42,401 nt of DNA. Source: Paenibacillus sp. SY21-1. Its GTDB lineage: Bacteria > Bacillota > Bacilli > Paenibacillales > Paenibacillaceae. This document shows, piece by piece, positions 1 to 7,511 of this stretch. Below the pieces are notes generated by a model, which saw only the letters and a program-made list of their open reading frames with translations, did not search any database and was not told where the DNA came from. The position numbers and the translations under genes were made by a program. How positions within the stretch are numbered: the first letter of the stretch is position 1; each line of letters opens with the position of its first letter. The stretch lies in assembly GCF_005222705.1 (NCBI RefSeq), contig NZ_STGF01000041.1, positions 1 to 42,401 on the forward strand, written 5' to 3'.

Positions 1-387
1 GTGGACGGGACGGGTGCAGAACTGGGGACAGATCCTGCTGCAATTGACCGTCTGTTATCCCGATCGCGTACAGGTGCGATAAGCGGCTTTACGTGGAGGG
101 GGCGGGCCTGATAGGCTGATTGCCGGAGAGCGAATAGGCCATTGGCCGTTTCGCCCAGTTCGGGAGCATCGGGCCCGCCAGAGGCACCATGTCAAGCCCC
201 GCTCGACAGTTACTAGATTTTGTTTTCAAAGGTTACACTTTTTTATTGACAATCTCCAGGTCATACCCATTATTTCTGACATTGTTACCCTCCAACTACT
301 TAGCAGAGTCAGCCTAGACTAGCCGTTAATTCAACAAACAACGACATCCACTCTCGTGTAGTCGGCTACCGTGATGACATTGTACTA
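1..387. other. Left-edge segment without a recognised gene
   Basis: The first ~200 bases are GC-rich and then composition drops sharply to AT-rich. Two plus-strand frames stay open from the left edge, one to a TGA at about 110 and one to a TAA at about 81, so this may hold the last codons of a gene whose body lies outside the window. I cannot recognise either tail. The AT-rich remainder up to 387 holds no convincing ORF. Confidence 0.4.
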
Positions 388-1290
388 TCAAGTTCCATTA
401 TCGTAACGCTGTAAGTCACGAACCTCCTTCCATGAAACGAGTTTAATGTTTTCCTTCTTGAACAACTGCACAATATCAAAATCGCAGAGTAGACGAAATT
501 CCATTTCACGATCCAAATAACAGCTGGTTAATGCTTTTAATGCTTCAGTAATTATTGAGGGATGCACTGTTAATTGAGTAATTCCAGGCTTTAAGCTTTC
601 GATCATTGTTATAAACTGAGCCTTCACAGTATCATACTCTGCATTTGTGCCCAGACAATAAGGGAGAGAAATTATATCGTCAATGAGTAAAATACCGCGT
701 CTCTTTGCCAAAGTAATTACTTTCGTAAACCTCTCCCTTTGTACTTCATTTATAAACGGCTGCCTCAGTATCCTTCTAGGTAAATTTAAGGGGAGTTGAT
801 ACTTGTGACACAAATCCAATGCAACTTCTAAGAAATCACGTCCGGTATACAGGCCCATGATACTCCCCGCATGACTATCAAGATGAGTGGGATCAAGCCC
901 TTTAGAGATTGCATAGTTAATTTGAGCTTCTAATTCAAGTCTAACCTCATTGAGATCAGCATTGGACTCTATGTATGCAATATCTGAAAAGAATTCATAA
1001 TCGGAATTAACAAGGCTGTGCAGAGTTTCCTCATAATATACGGGTTTCAACCCTTGTTTCTCTTCACTTGATAATGTAAGATGAATTCCGGCATGCTCGA
1101 TGGTAGTTATGTTCACGCTATCTAACACGTCACTAGCTGAAAGACAAGGAATCATTATGGAAGTTGAAGTAATAGCAGCCTGTTTGAATAATTCTTGAAT
1201 TGCCTTATTTGTTCCCTCAGTAATTCCAAAATCATCTGCATTTATAATTAATAATCGGTCCGACTCTTCAAAACCTAATTTTGAGTTCAT
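388..1290 (-). CDS. ChbG/HpnK (YdjC-family) carbohydrate deacetylase
   Basis: Predicted metal-dependent deacetylase of the YdjC/ChbG family, which removes acetyl groups from N-acetylated sugars such as chito-oligosaccharides. Family hallmarks are visible: an NADDFG metal-binding motif (Asp19-Asp20), a His in IHLTL (His70) and the HLDSH motif (His136, His140). At 300 residues it is the usual family length and has no signal peptide, so it is probably cytoplasmic. I chose the ATG at 1290 over an upstream TTG at 1311 because a GGGGG Shine-Dalgarno sits about six bases before the ATG. Composition is AT-richer than the xylan genes to the right, suggesting a separate origin. Substrate cannot be read from sequence. 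Confidence 0.85.
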   Translation of the reverse strand: MNSKLGFEESDRLLIINADDFGITEGTNKAIQELFKQAAITSTSIMIPCLSASDVLDSVNITTIEHAGIHLTLSSEEKQGLKPVYYEETLHSLVNSDYEFFSDIAYIESNADLNEVRLELEAQINYAISKGLDPTHLDSHAGSIMGLYTGRDFLEVALDLCHKYQLPLNLPRRILRQPFINEVQRERFTKVITLAKRRGILLIDDIISLPYCLGTNAEYDTVKAQFITMIESLKPGITQLTVHPSIITEALKALTSCYLDREMEFRLLCDFDIVQLFKKENIKLVSWKEVRDLQRYDNGT

Positions 1291-1331
1291 ATCATTCCCC
1301 CATATTTTCAAATTAAGTTACTCATGACGAA

Positions 1332-1358
1332 GGGCGCAAGCACATTGTGCCTACGCCC
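1332..1358. terminator. GC-rich inverted repeat, possible weak terminator
   Basis: A rod-like inverted repeat (GGGCG / CGCCC outside, GCAC / GTGC inside) lies between the deacetylase and the small ORF to its right. There is no clear U-run on the minus strand after it, so termination is uncertain. Confidence 0.3.
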
Positions 1359-1407
1359 CGCATATATCATTGATTTTAGTTTATTATACATCTAATAATC
1401 TAAAATC

Positions 1408-1521
1408 CTAAGTCAGTGGGTCTTCTCCAAACTTATCGCTTAATGAAGGGTATCTTTCCTCTAGGTCTTCTTCTTCCCAATCAAATTCCTCGCCTTGACT
1501 TAATAAAGTCCACCCACTCAT
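1408..1521 (-). CDS. Small acidic ORF (37 aa), possible gene remnant
   Basis: The minus strand encodes a 37-residue ORF starting ATG-Ser-Gly-Trp and ending Asp-Pro-Leu-Thr. It is very acidic, with a Trp-Glu-Glu-Glu-Asp centre. The frame stays open about ten codons upstream of the ATG before a TAG, and no good Shine-Dalgarno precedes the ATG. The composition looks coding, like the C-terminus of a larger protein whose front has been lost. It lies 110 bp downstream of the TPR gene on the same strand. I do not recognise the family; it could be a decayed gene or a genuine small protein. Confidence 0.3.
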   Translation of the reverse strand: MSGWTLLSQGEEFDWEEEDLEERYPSLSDKFGEDPLT

Positions 1522-1630
1522 GTATACATCTCTTTTTGTACACTCTGACTATACACAAGGTCAGTATCGATTACGAGATCTGAACAAACCTCCTCACTTA
1601 ATCAGAAAGATAGACGCCTGCAAAAGACAT

Positions 1631-2545
1631 TCAACCAATATATTCACTATGGCTATGCCTTAAACATCCAAACAAATAACAACTTGAACTCAAAGAAGTT
1701 GAAAATTTTAGTGGTGGAACAAAGCCTTTAGAAATCATATTTATAATGCTTCCATATTCCTGTTTTTCATCTTCTAACCGCTTAATATATGCAGCTTTTT
1801 CGCTCTCTGTCCAATCCTCATCACATTGAACTCCTTGCTCTTCCTGAATATCTTTTATTTTCAATTGAACACATTCGTCAGCAATTTCAACGGCACGATT
1901 CAATGAATTTGTTTTTATTAATGAATATATATACCTGCAAACCCAATCTGGTGTCTTATAATAGGTGTCCCATGATTTTTCAAACCAACGGACTGCCTCA
2001 GAAAAACATTGCAACTCAAGGTAAAGTTCAGCAACATGAACTTCTCCGACGAATTCATCATCACTTTCCGAAAAGGCATCCAGCTTAGATTTTGTTTCGG
2101 TCATTTTACCGATTTCTATCAAACATTTTATGTGACTGTACATGGTGTAATCAGAAGGCCCGGCACTTTTTAAAAATAAAGCCGAAGCTTCATCCAATTC
2201 TCTGAGATGATATTTAGCTATCGCTAAATTAGTAATTGCTTCTTTGGAAGGCTCGATTTCGATGGAGTTTAACAAAACTTCCGAGGCATCTTCCCATCTT
2301 TTCAACTCAACATAGATTTCACCTAAAAGGTTGTAGGGAAAATACGAAACTGGGTTTAAGCTAATTGCTTCACTAACCAATTGTATAGCGGTTTCTGTGT
2401 CACTTTCTTCGTGATAATATATCCAAGCAAGGTTCGTTAAAGATTGAACATTTCTTGATTCGTTCACAGCCTCTTTGAATAGAGCCAGAGCTTGATCGTA
2501 TTCATTACGTTCGAGCAGTTCTATAGCCTTCAGACTAATGTTCAA
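1631..2545 (-). CDS. Tetratricopeptide-repeat protein
   Basis: A 304-residue soluble protein built of TPR helices from about residue 3 to 220, with typical spacing of Ala/Gly/Leu/Pro positions (for example the LTNLAWIYYHE, FPYNLLGEIYVEL and AITNLAIAKYHL segments, consecutive 34-residue units). TPRs mediate protein-protein contacts; no catalytic domain is attached. The last ~80 residues are not TPR-like and carry paired cysteines near the C-terminus. There is no signal peptide. The start is a TTG at 2545 with AGGAGG 12 bases upstream, a slightly long spacing. The neighbours (deacetylase, broken aminoglycoside nucleotidyltransferase) give no pathway. Function unknown. Confidence 0.75.
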   Translation of the reverse strand: MNISLKAIELLERNEYDQALALFKEAVNESRNVQSLTNLAWIYYHEESDTETAIQLVSEAISLNPVSYFPYNLLGEIYVELKRWEDASEVLLNSIEIEPSKEAITNLAIAKYHLRELDEASALFLKSAGPSDYTMYSHIKCLIEIGKMTETKSKLDAFSESDDEFVGEVHVAELYLELQCFSEAVRWFEKSWDTYYKTPDWVCRYIYSLIKTNSLNRAVEIADECVQLKIKDIQEEQGVQCDEDWTESEKAAYIKRLEDEKQEYGSIINMISKGFVPPLKFSTSLSSSCYLFGCLRHSHSEYIG

Positions 2546-2672
2546 TTCGGTTTGGTTCCTCCTGAGTCACCAATTTTTAATTCGTAAGCAATAGATCATT
2601 TATAGCTCATATATTACCGCCTCTTATAACAGAGTACTATTCATTTTAACACGCCAAACTGCTCTTCAGCAC

Positions 2673-2706
2673 AACGAGGCTGCCGATTTTTTCCGGCAGC
2701 CTCGTT
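2673..2706. terminator. Perfect 13-bp hairpin after the aad-like pseudogene
   Basis: A 13-bp perfect stem (AACGAGGCTGCCG and its complement) with an 8-base loop lies just beyond the end of the aad-like reading frame on the minus strand. The T-run is in the loop rather than after the stem, so it is a strong hairpin without a classical U-tail. It probably ends or stabilises the transcript. Confidence 0.5.
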
Positions 2707-2721
2707 CTGGCAATCATTAAG

Positions 2722-3585
2722 CTATAATTTCCCCAAACGTACTTGGTGCTCCTCCATCCAAGCTCTAATGTTGGAAAATAAATGCGCGGGTAACGTATAG
2801 TTATACGCAGTAGCAACTTCAGAAGATAAACGACAAAATAATTCAAACGATGTAGTTAATGCTTGCCAATTGCCCTCCTGATCGTATCCCCCAAAAGAAT
2901 GCTTCAAATCGTCTATGACCTCTTAATCAGCCCATTCTTTCATAAACCTCCCTGCATGCCAGGTATCAAACGTCTCTCCATGCGAGGCTTTGGCATGCCA
3001 TTCTATCATTTGCAGCAGCAGCTGCTTGCAGTCTTTATCTCTTTGATTGACTACCCAAAACTCGTTGCGCAAAATTTGCTTGGCTACATACAGACTGGCA
3101 AAACAAAACATGCTGACAACCTGCAAAAAAGCGTCATGTGAAACAGGATGATTTCCAGGTGCTTTCATGGTTGGAGGCACCAGCTTGTGTCCCATTCCCG
3201 TCTTATCAAGCAAAATCTTGACCCCGCGATGAAAGCCTTCAGGAATAAGCTCCTGGTTGATGGAACGTTCCAAATCCGATACATGGCGAAATAAAAAGTC
3301 TACTTGCAAACCCTGCTCAAAGAGAACAAGCTTCTCAGGGTCCCCATTAACCGTTTGAAAAATAAGGCTTGTCCATACTGTGCCTATTTGCAGCAGCCAA
3401 TCTTCATTTTGCAAATAGTAATCTGGATGAGTTGAGAAAATGACCAGATCTAAATCGGAATATTCATCAAACGGCCTGTCCAGTCTCGCTCTAGATCCCA
3501 TCATGTAGACCGTGATGATCTCCTCATTGCTAAGTCCCCAATTACATATACGTTCTTCAAGAAGCTTGTATAAATCCCTGCTCAT
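2722..3585 (-). pseudogene. Aminoglycoside 6-adenylyltransferase-like gene, interrupted by an in-frame TAA
   Basis: Family: ANT(6)/AadK-AadE nucleotidyltransferases, which adenylylate streptomycin. The N-terminal 220 residues carry the nucleotidyltransferase signature Gly30-Ser31 ... Asp44-Leu-Asp46, with a further Asp at position 96. Codon 221 is TAA (2923-2925), and reading continues in the same frame for another 65 codons to 2722. That continuation contains the helical C-terminal part expected of the family (LTTSFELFCRLSSEVATAYN). Joined, the product would be 286 residues, close to the usual ~285. The lesion is therefore a single nonsense codon with no frameshift or deletion. The start ATG at 3585 follows a GGGGGGGAGA ribosome site. 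Either a recent pseudogene, a sequencing error, or a truncated protein lacking the C-terminal helices. Confidence 0.85.
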
Positions 3586-3683
3586 GGTTCTCCCCCCCCC
3601 TGCGTTTCGCTACATGTCCATGTTATCATCTTGAGTGATGTGCAATCCAACATATTTCCCAAAGGTTTGTTACGTACAGCTGC

Positions 3684-3729
3684 AAAAAAAATGCCCCCCG
3701 GTTAGCTGCGTTGCTGCTGTGGGGTGCAT
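3684..3729 (-). terminator. Rho-independent terminator of the esterase/GH43/GH10 operon
   Basis: On the minus strand the inverted repeat ATGCACCCC ... GGGGGGCAT (one internal mismatch) is followed directly by a run of Ts. It lies about 60 bp beyond the esterase stop codon, at the expected end of the three-gene xylan operon. Confidence 0.7.
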
Positions 3730-3790
3730 TTCGATAGAGGCCGCAACATGGCCAACGCTTTCTGCCTATGCCGTCCCTTTTACTCGTTCA

Positions 3791-4600
3791 TTACGATTGC
3801 CTTTCGTCCCGCTCCGAGCAAAAGGACTGTTTCGCCCATTCCAGCGCATCGACAATTTTTTCATTCCAAAAATCCCAATCATGGCTGCCTGGCGATTCCC
3901 TGTACGTATGACCAACCTGCTCTTCCTTCAAAAACTGCCCAAGCCTTCGGTTCACATCCAGCAGAAAATCCTCGGTTCCGCAGGCCATGTAGATTTCCGG
4001 AATGGGCGAGCCGCTTGCTTTTAATCGTCGCACCAGCTCTTCGGGGTCCTTGTCGCTGCCAAGCACACTGTTCAATTCCCCGAACACAGCTCTGTAATAG
4101 CTGTATCCGGCAATGCCGTTGTGGATATCCGGTTTCATATCGCCGACATGATAAGGCAGCAGCGCAGACGACAAAGCGATGATCCCGCCGAACGTCCCGG
4201 CATAATGCAGCCCGTTCCGAAGCGCCCCGTAGCCGCCCATGGACAAACCGCCGATCAGCGTATCCTCCCTCCGATGACTGATCGGGAACATCCGCCGGGT
4301 AAACTCAACCAGCTCCCTGCCGACGAATTCTCCGTACCAGGCTTCTCTTTCCTCATCGTCCAAATAAAAATGATTTTCGCCGGATGGCATAAACACGGCC
4401 AAACGGTATCGATTCGACAGCTCCCTTATCCGCGAATGAGTAAGCCAGTCCGTATAGCTCGCTGAATAACCGTGCAGCAGATACAGCGCTCCAAGCGGCC
4501 GCTCTCCTTCCGACGACGGCCCGTCTAGCGGCAGCAGAGCATTAAAGGTCGTTTCTCTTTTTAAGCATTTGGAAAAAAAGCTGATTTGAAGCAGCGCCAT
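3791..4600 (-). CDS. Alpha/beta-hydrolase esterase (EstA / acetyl-esterase type)
   Basis: Cytoplasmic esterase of the esterase-D / tributyrin-esterase family, related to CE1 feruloyl and acetylxylan esterases. Visible features: oxyanion segment LLHGYSAS near residue 42, nucleophile elbow GGLSMGG with Ser120, Asp211 in ACGTEDF, and His240 in PGSHDWDFW, together a complete catalytic triad. At 269 residues it is full length, with no signal peptide. The ATG at 4600 has GGAG ten bases upstream; a GTG at 4606 is an alternative. It is the last gene of an operon with the GH10 and GH43 genes, 56 bp behind GH43. Context suggests it strips acyl groups from imported xylo-oligosaccharides. The exact substrate is inferred, not shown. 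Confidence 0.82.
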   Translation of the reverse strand: MALLQISFFSKCLKRETTFNALLPLDGPSSEGERPLGALYLLHGYSASYTDWLTHSRIRELSNRYRLAVFMPSGENHFYLDDEEREAWYGEFVGRELVEFTRRMFPISHRREDTLIGGLSMGGYGALRNGLHYAGTFGGIIALSSALLPYHVGDMKPDIHNGIAGYSYYRAVFGELNSVLGSDKDPEELVRRLKASGSPIPEIYMACGTEDFLLDVNRRLGQFLKEEQVGHTYRESPGSHDWDFWNEKIVDALEWAKQSFCSERDERQS

Positions 4601-4656
4601 TTGCACTCATCTCCGTTCCCATAATTCCTTCCCAATCGGATTGCTGTTGTATTCGG

Positions 4657-6174
4657 TTAAGCCAGACTCCTTGCGTATCGGAAATAGTCAAAATCGGCGA
4701 TTCCTCCGGTATCCGTTGTTGCATACTGGAATAATCCGATCCGGTAGCCCATGAAGTGGTCCAGCGTGTACTTCATCTCCAAGCCATCACCCAGGACCAT
4801 CCATTCGGCTCCATCCAACGAATACCAGAAAGTAGCGATATCCGCGCTGTCCCTGAAGTTGAAATGGATTTTTAAATCTATCACCGTTTCACGGATCGGA
4901 ATAGCGGCAATCTCCTTCTCCTCTCCTTGTCCTCCATTAACGCACATGACGAGTTTTGCTTCGCCGTTTTCACCCTTTTTAACACCGATTGTGCCAAAGC
5001 CATTTTGCAGCGCGACGAGCCCCGCGTGATCGCCGGGTTTCATAAGAGCCGTATCCAGCCGGACCGTTCCTTCGCATGCGGGGCCTTCCGTTCGTTGCGT
5101 CAGCGTATTGCGGGCCTGCAGCACGCTTCCCGCGAGGCTTCCAGCAGTCAGCCTCAGAAAGCCCGGCCGATCCGTCACGGACCAGAAGCGATGATCCGGA
5201 TTGTGGTTCCATTGCCAGTTCAGAGCAAGGCGGTTGGACGAATAGTCGAACTCGTCGCTGATGACAAGCGGCTTGGCCGGCGATGGCGACAGGTTAACCT
5301 CAAACCGTTCCGGCACTTTGCCGTCCACGCCGAAAACCGGCCAACCATCCTGCCAGGATACCGGCACGAGACACGGGATGCGGCCAACAGCGTCATGATC
5401 CTGGAACAGCATCGCGTACCATTCATTTTGCGGAGTATCAAAAATGCCGCCCTGCGCTACCCCCTTATTGTGGTAGCCTAAATCATCGTCCAAAACTATT
5501 TTGCGTTCATAAGGCCCCAGCAGGTCCCGCGAACGGTAGCAAATTTGTCTGCGCCGTGCAAGACCGGTACGAGGCCATTCAATAAAGAGCAGATAATAAT
5601 AGCCGTTTAATCTGTAGGCGTGGCAGCCTTCACATCGCAGCCCGATTCCTTCACTCTCCGTCTGGAACAAAAGCTGGTTGATGCCTCCGTCCTTAACGGC
5701 CGCAGCGTCAGCTGCAAGCTCCGTTATGTAAATGTCACCGTTACCGTAAAAAACAAACGTCCGATCGCCGTCGAACAATAGTCCGGGATCATGGCGGAGT
5801 CCGGGAATTACGCTGCGCGTCCATGGCCCTTGCTCGATATTGTCCGTTGTGTACACATAAAAGGATTGTGTATCATTGCTGGAGAAGCAAACATAAAAAA
5901 TTCCGTTATGATAGTTCAGGCTGGCTGCCCAAGAGCCTTTGCCGTAGATGTGCCTGCCGCTGCTCAAGTTATGGGCGTCATTGTCCTCAAACGTGTCATA
6001 GACATATCCGGCGATTTCCCAGTTCATCAAATCCTTGGACTTCATAATGGGACAACCCGGCATGGAATGCATGCTCGTGCTGATCATGTAGTACGTATCT
6101 CCGGCCCGAATAGGGTCCACATCAGGCACGTCGCTCCACATAATGGGGTTTGTTATTGTTGTTTTAGCCATCAT
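4657..6174 (-). CDS. GH43 glycosidase, beta-xylosidase-like
   Basis: Intracellular family 43 glycoside hydrolase, expected to release xylose or arabinose from short xylo-oligosaccharides. The five-bladed propeller occupies roughly residues 8-300, with the canonical acidic trio visible: Asp20 (PDVDPI) as base, Asp129 (RHDPG) as modulator and Glu182 (RCEGCH) as acid. Residues ~310-505 form a beta-sandwich of the GH43 C-terminal type, ending with a concanavalin-like stretch. No signal peptide. AGGAGG lies five bases before the first of two adjacent ATGs. The gene sits 36 bp behind the GH10 gene and is co-transcribed with it. The layout resembles the xynA2-xynB pair known from Paenibacillus xylan clusters. 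Beta-xylosidase versus arabinofuranosidase cannot be settled from sequence. Confidence 0.9.
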   Translation of the reverse strand: MMAKTTITNPIMWSDVPDVDPIRAGDTYYMISTSMHSMPGCPIMKSKDLMNWEIAGYVYDTFEDNDAHNLSSGRHIYGKGSWAASLNYHNGIFYVCFSSNDTQSFYVYTTDNIEQGPWTRSVIPGLRHDPGLLFDGDRTFVFYGNGDIYITELAADAAAVKDGGINQLLFQTESEGIGLRCEGCHAYRLNGYYYLLFIEWPRTGLARRRQICYRSRDLLGPYERKIVLDDDLGYHNKGVAQGGIFDTPQNEWYAMLFQDHDAVGRIPCLVPVSWQDGWPVFGVDGKVPERFEVNLSPSPAKPLVISDEFDYSSNRLALNWQWNHNPDHRFWSVTDRPGFLRLTAGSLAGSVLQARNTLTQRTEGPACEGTVRLDTALMKPGDHAGLVALQNGFGTIGVKKGENGEAKLVMCVNGGQGEEKEIAAIPIRETVIDLKIHFNFRDSADIATFWYSLDGAEWMVLGDGLEMKYTLDHFMGYRIGLFQYATTDTGGIADFDYFRYARSLA

Positions 6175-6210
6175 TCGATCCTCCTGGTTGAATGTCTTTA
6201 GCTGCTTCGC

Positions 6211-7242
6211 CTATTGAGACTGTTGCCCTTCCTTTGCGCCCTCCACCACCTTCCAGAACGACGCTTTCGGCTGAGCTTCTTCATCAAACAGGAAAGGCCA
6301 ATTTTTGCGTCCCCGCACCGGAAAATGGTCCAGCCATGTATATCGGTCGCACGCCCCCCAGAAGGTTACAGACGTTACATGCGAGCTATATTCGCGGAAC
6401 AAGGAGAAAAATTGATCGTACCGCTCCGCCTGCTTTTCCAGCATTTCTCCGGTAGGCTCAGTCAAATCTGTCCTCCGGTCTTCATGCAGGAAAACGGATA
6501 CATCCAGCTCCGTGATATGCAGCTGCAGGCCAAGGCTAGCGTATCTTTCAATGGCCGCTCGAATATGGTCAAGCGAAGGAATCTCCAGATTCCAGTGCGC
6601 CTGCAAGCCGACTCCATGAATGGGAACCTCCTGCTCCTTCAGCGATTTGACAAGGGTATAGATTTTTTCTCTTTTTTCGGGAACGGATTCATTATAGTCA
6701 TTATAGAACAACAAGGCGGCCGGGTCTGCCTCATGGGCGAAATGAAACGCCTTGGCGATAAAATCGTCCCCAACGATGTCCAGCCATCGCGAAGAGCGGA
6801 GCAATACCGGGCCGCTGTCGGACACGGCTTCGTTGACGACATCCCATGCGTAAATATCGTTTTTGTAGCGGGCAACGACGGTATCGATATGCTCCTTCAT
6901 CCGCGCCAGCAGCGTATCCCGGTCGGCAGCGCCGCCGGAAGTATTTCGGAAGACCCAATCCGGCGTCTGGTTATGCCATACCAGTGTATGGCCCCTTACA
7001 TCCATTCCGTGCTCCCGTGCAAAAGCGATCAGCTGATCTCCCTGCTGAAATGTATAACGATTTTCCTCCGGGTGCAGGCTTTCGAATTTCATTTCGTTTT
7101 CCGCAGTCAAGCTGTTAAAGTGCCGCGCCAGCAATTCCCGTTCGCCCGCCAGTATTCCCGGATTGACGGCAGCTCCGATACGAAACTGCTCTCTGAAGCT
7201 TTCTTGCAAGCTTGGTATGGCATTCAAACGTTTAATGGACAT
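6211..7242 (-). CDS. GH10 endo-1,4-beta-xylanase, intracellular
   Basis: Family 10 xylanase of 343 residues without signal peptide, typical of the intracellular enzymes that trim imported xylo- and aldouronic oligosaccharides. The TIM barrel shows TLVWHNQTP near residue 87, acid/base Glu138 (DVVNEAV) and nucleophile Glu245 (HITELDVS), plus the FWG segment near the C-terminus. I placed the start at the ATG at 7242 because the GGGGAGG ribosome site nine bases upstream overlaps the codons of the longer frame (start at 7263). First gene of the GH10-GH43-esterase operon and divergent from the SGNH esterase. The 269-bp divergent region lacks an obvious sigma-A promoter for this direction. Confidence 0.93.
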   Translation of the reverse strand: MSIKRLNAIPSLQESFREQFRIGAAVNPGILAGERELLARHFNSLTAENEMKFESLHPEENRYTFQQGDQLIAFAREHGMDVRGHTLVWHNQTPDWVFRNTSGGAADRDTLLARMKEHIDTVVARYKNDIYAWDVVNEAVSDSGPVLLRSSRWLDIVGDDFIAKAFHFAHEADPAALLFYNDYNESVPEKREKIYTLVKSLKEQEVPIHGVGLQAHWNLEIPSLDHIRAAIERYASLGLQLHITELDVSVFLHEDRRTDLTEPTGEMLEKQAERYDQFFSLFREYSSHVTSVTFWGACDRYTWLDHFPVRGRKNWPFLFDEEAQPKASFWKVVEGAKEGQQSQ

Positions 7243-7359
7243 TACAATCTTCCTCCCCTTCATTGCTTGTTGATCCTGCTCACCGGCAGGAATGACCGGC
7301 TTGTTGCCGCATCATCGCCTCGCAGGTCGCTTTGCCCTCCAGTTTAGCGCCGTTGCCAG

Positions 7360-7378
7360 GGAGCGGCAACCTGCCGAA
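7360..7378. repeat. Short inverted repeat in the divergent promoter region
   Basis: GTTGCC, seven bases, GGCAAC forms a 6-bp dyad between the divergent GH10 and SGNH genes. It could be an operator or a weak hairpin; nothing else supports a role. Confidence 0.3.
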
Positions 7379-7402
7379 AGCTGGTTCATTAACCTTGCGT
7401 GA

Positions 7403-7479
7403 GACAGGTATTCGATTCCTCGATTCCTCCAATACCCACTCATTGACAGGTTTTTTTGCCCCATGGCTTATAGTAAAAT
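7403..7479 (+). promoter_or_regulatory. Promoter and putative AraC/YesN operator of the SGNH esterase gene
   Basis: GACAGGT occurs twice in direct orientation, at 7403-7409 and 7445-7451, 42 bp apart (about four helical turns). The downstream copy starts exactly 29 bp before the -10-like TAAAAT at 7474-7479. The -35 position at 17-bp spacing is only TTTTTT, which fits a promoter that needs an activator. The TTGACA at 7443 overlaps the motif but is 25 bp from that -10, too far for sigma-A. The same motif-to-(-10) distance recurs upstream of three other genes here. Confidence 0.55.
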
Positions 7480-7511
7480 ATGCGAATCCATTCCAGAGGA
7501 GGCAACCCATC

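Noticed and set aside
246..274. TTGACA-17-ATTATT on the plus strand
   Set aside because: It resembles a promoter but no plus-strand gene follows for several kilobases; in an AT-rich patch such matches are expected.
7384..7397. cre-like sequence in the GH10/SGNH divergent region
   Set aside because: Only about 11 of 14 consensus positions match, and the central CG is lost.
7332..7511. N-terminal extension of the SGNH esterase frame
   Set aside because: It runs through the promoter, the GACAGGT repeats and the ribosome site; the ATG at 7512 has an ideal Shine-Dalgarno.
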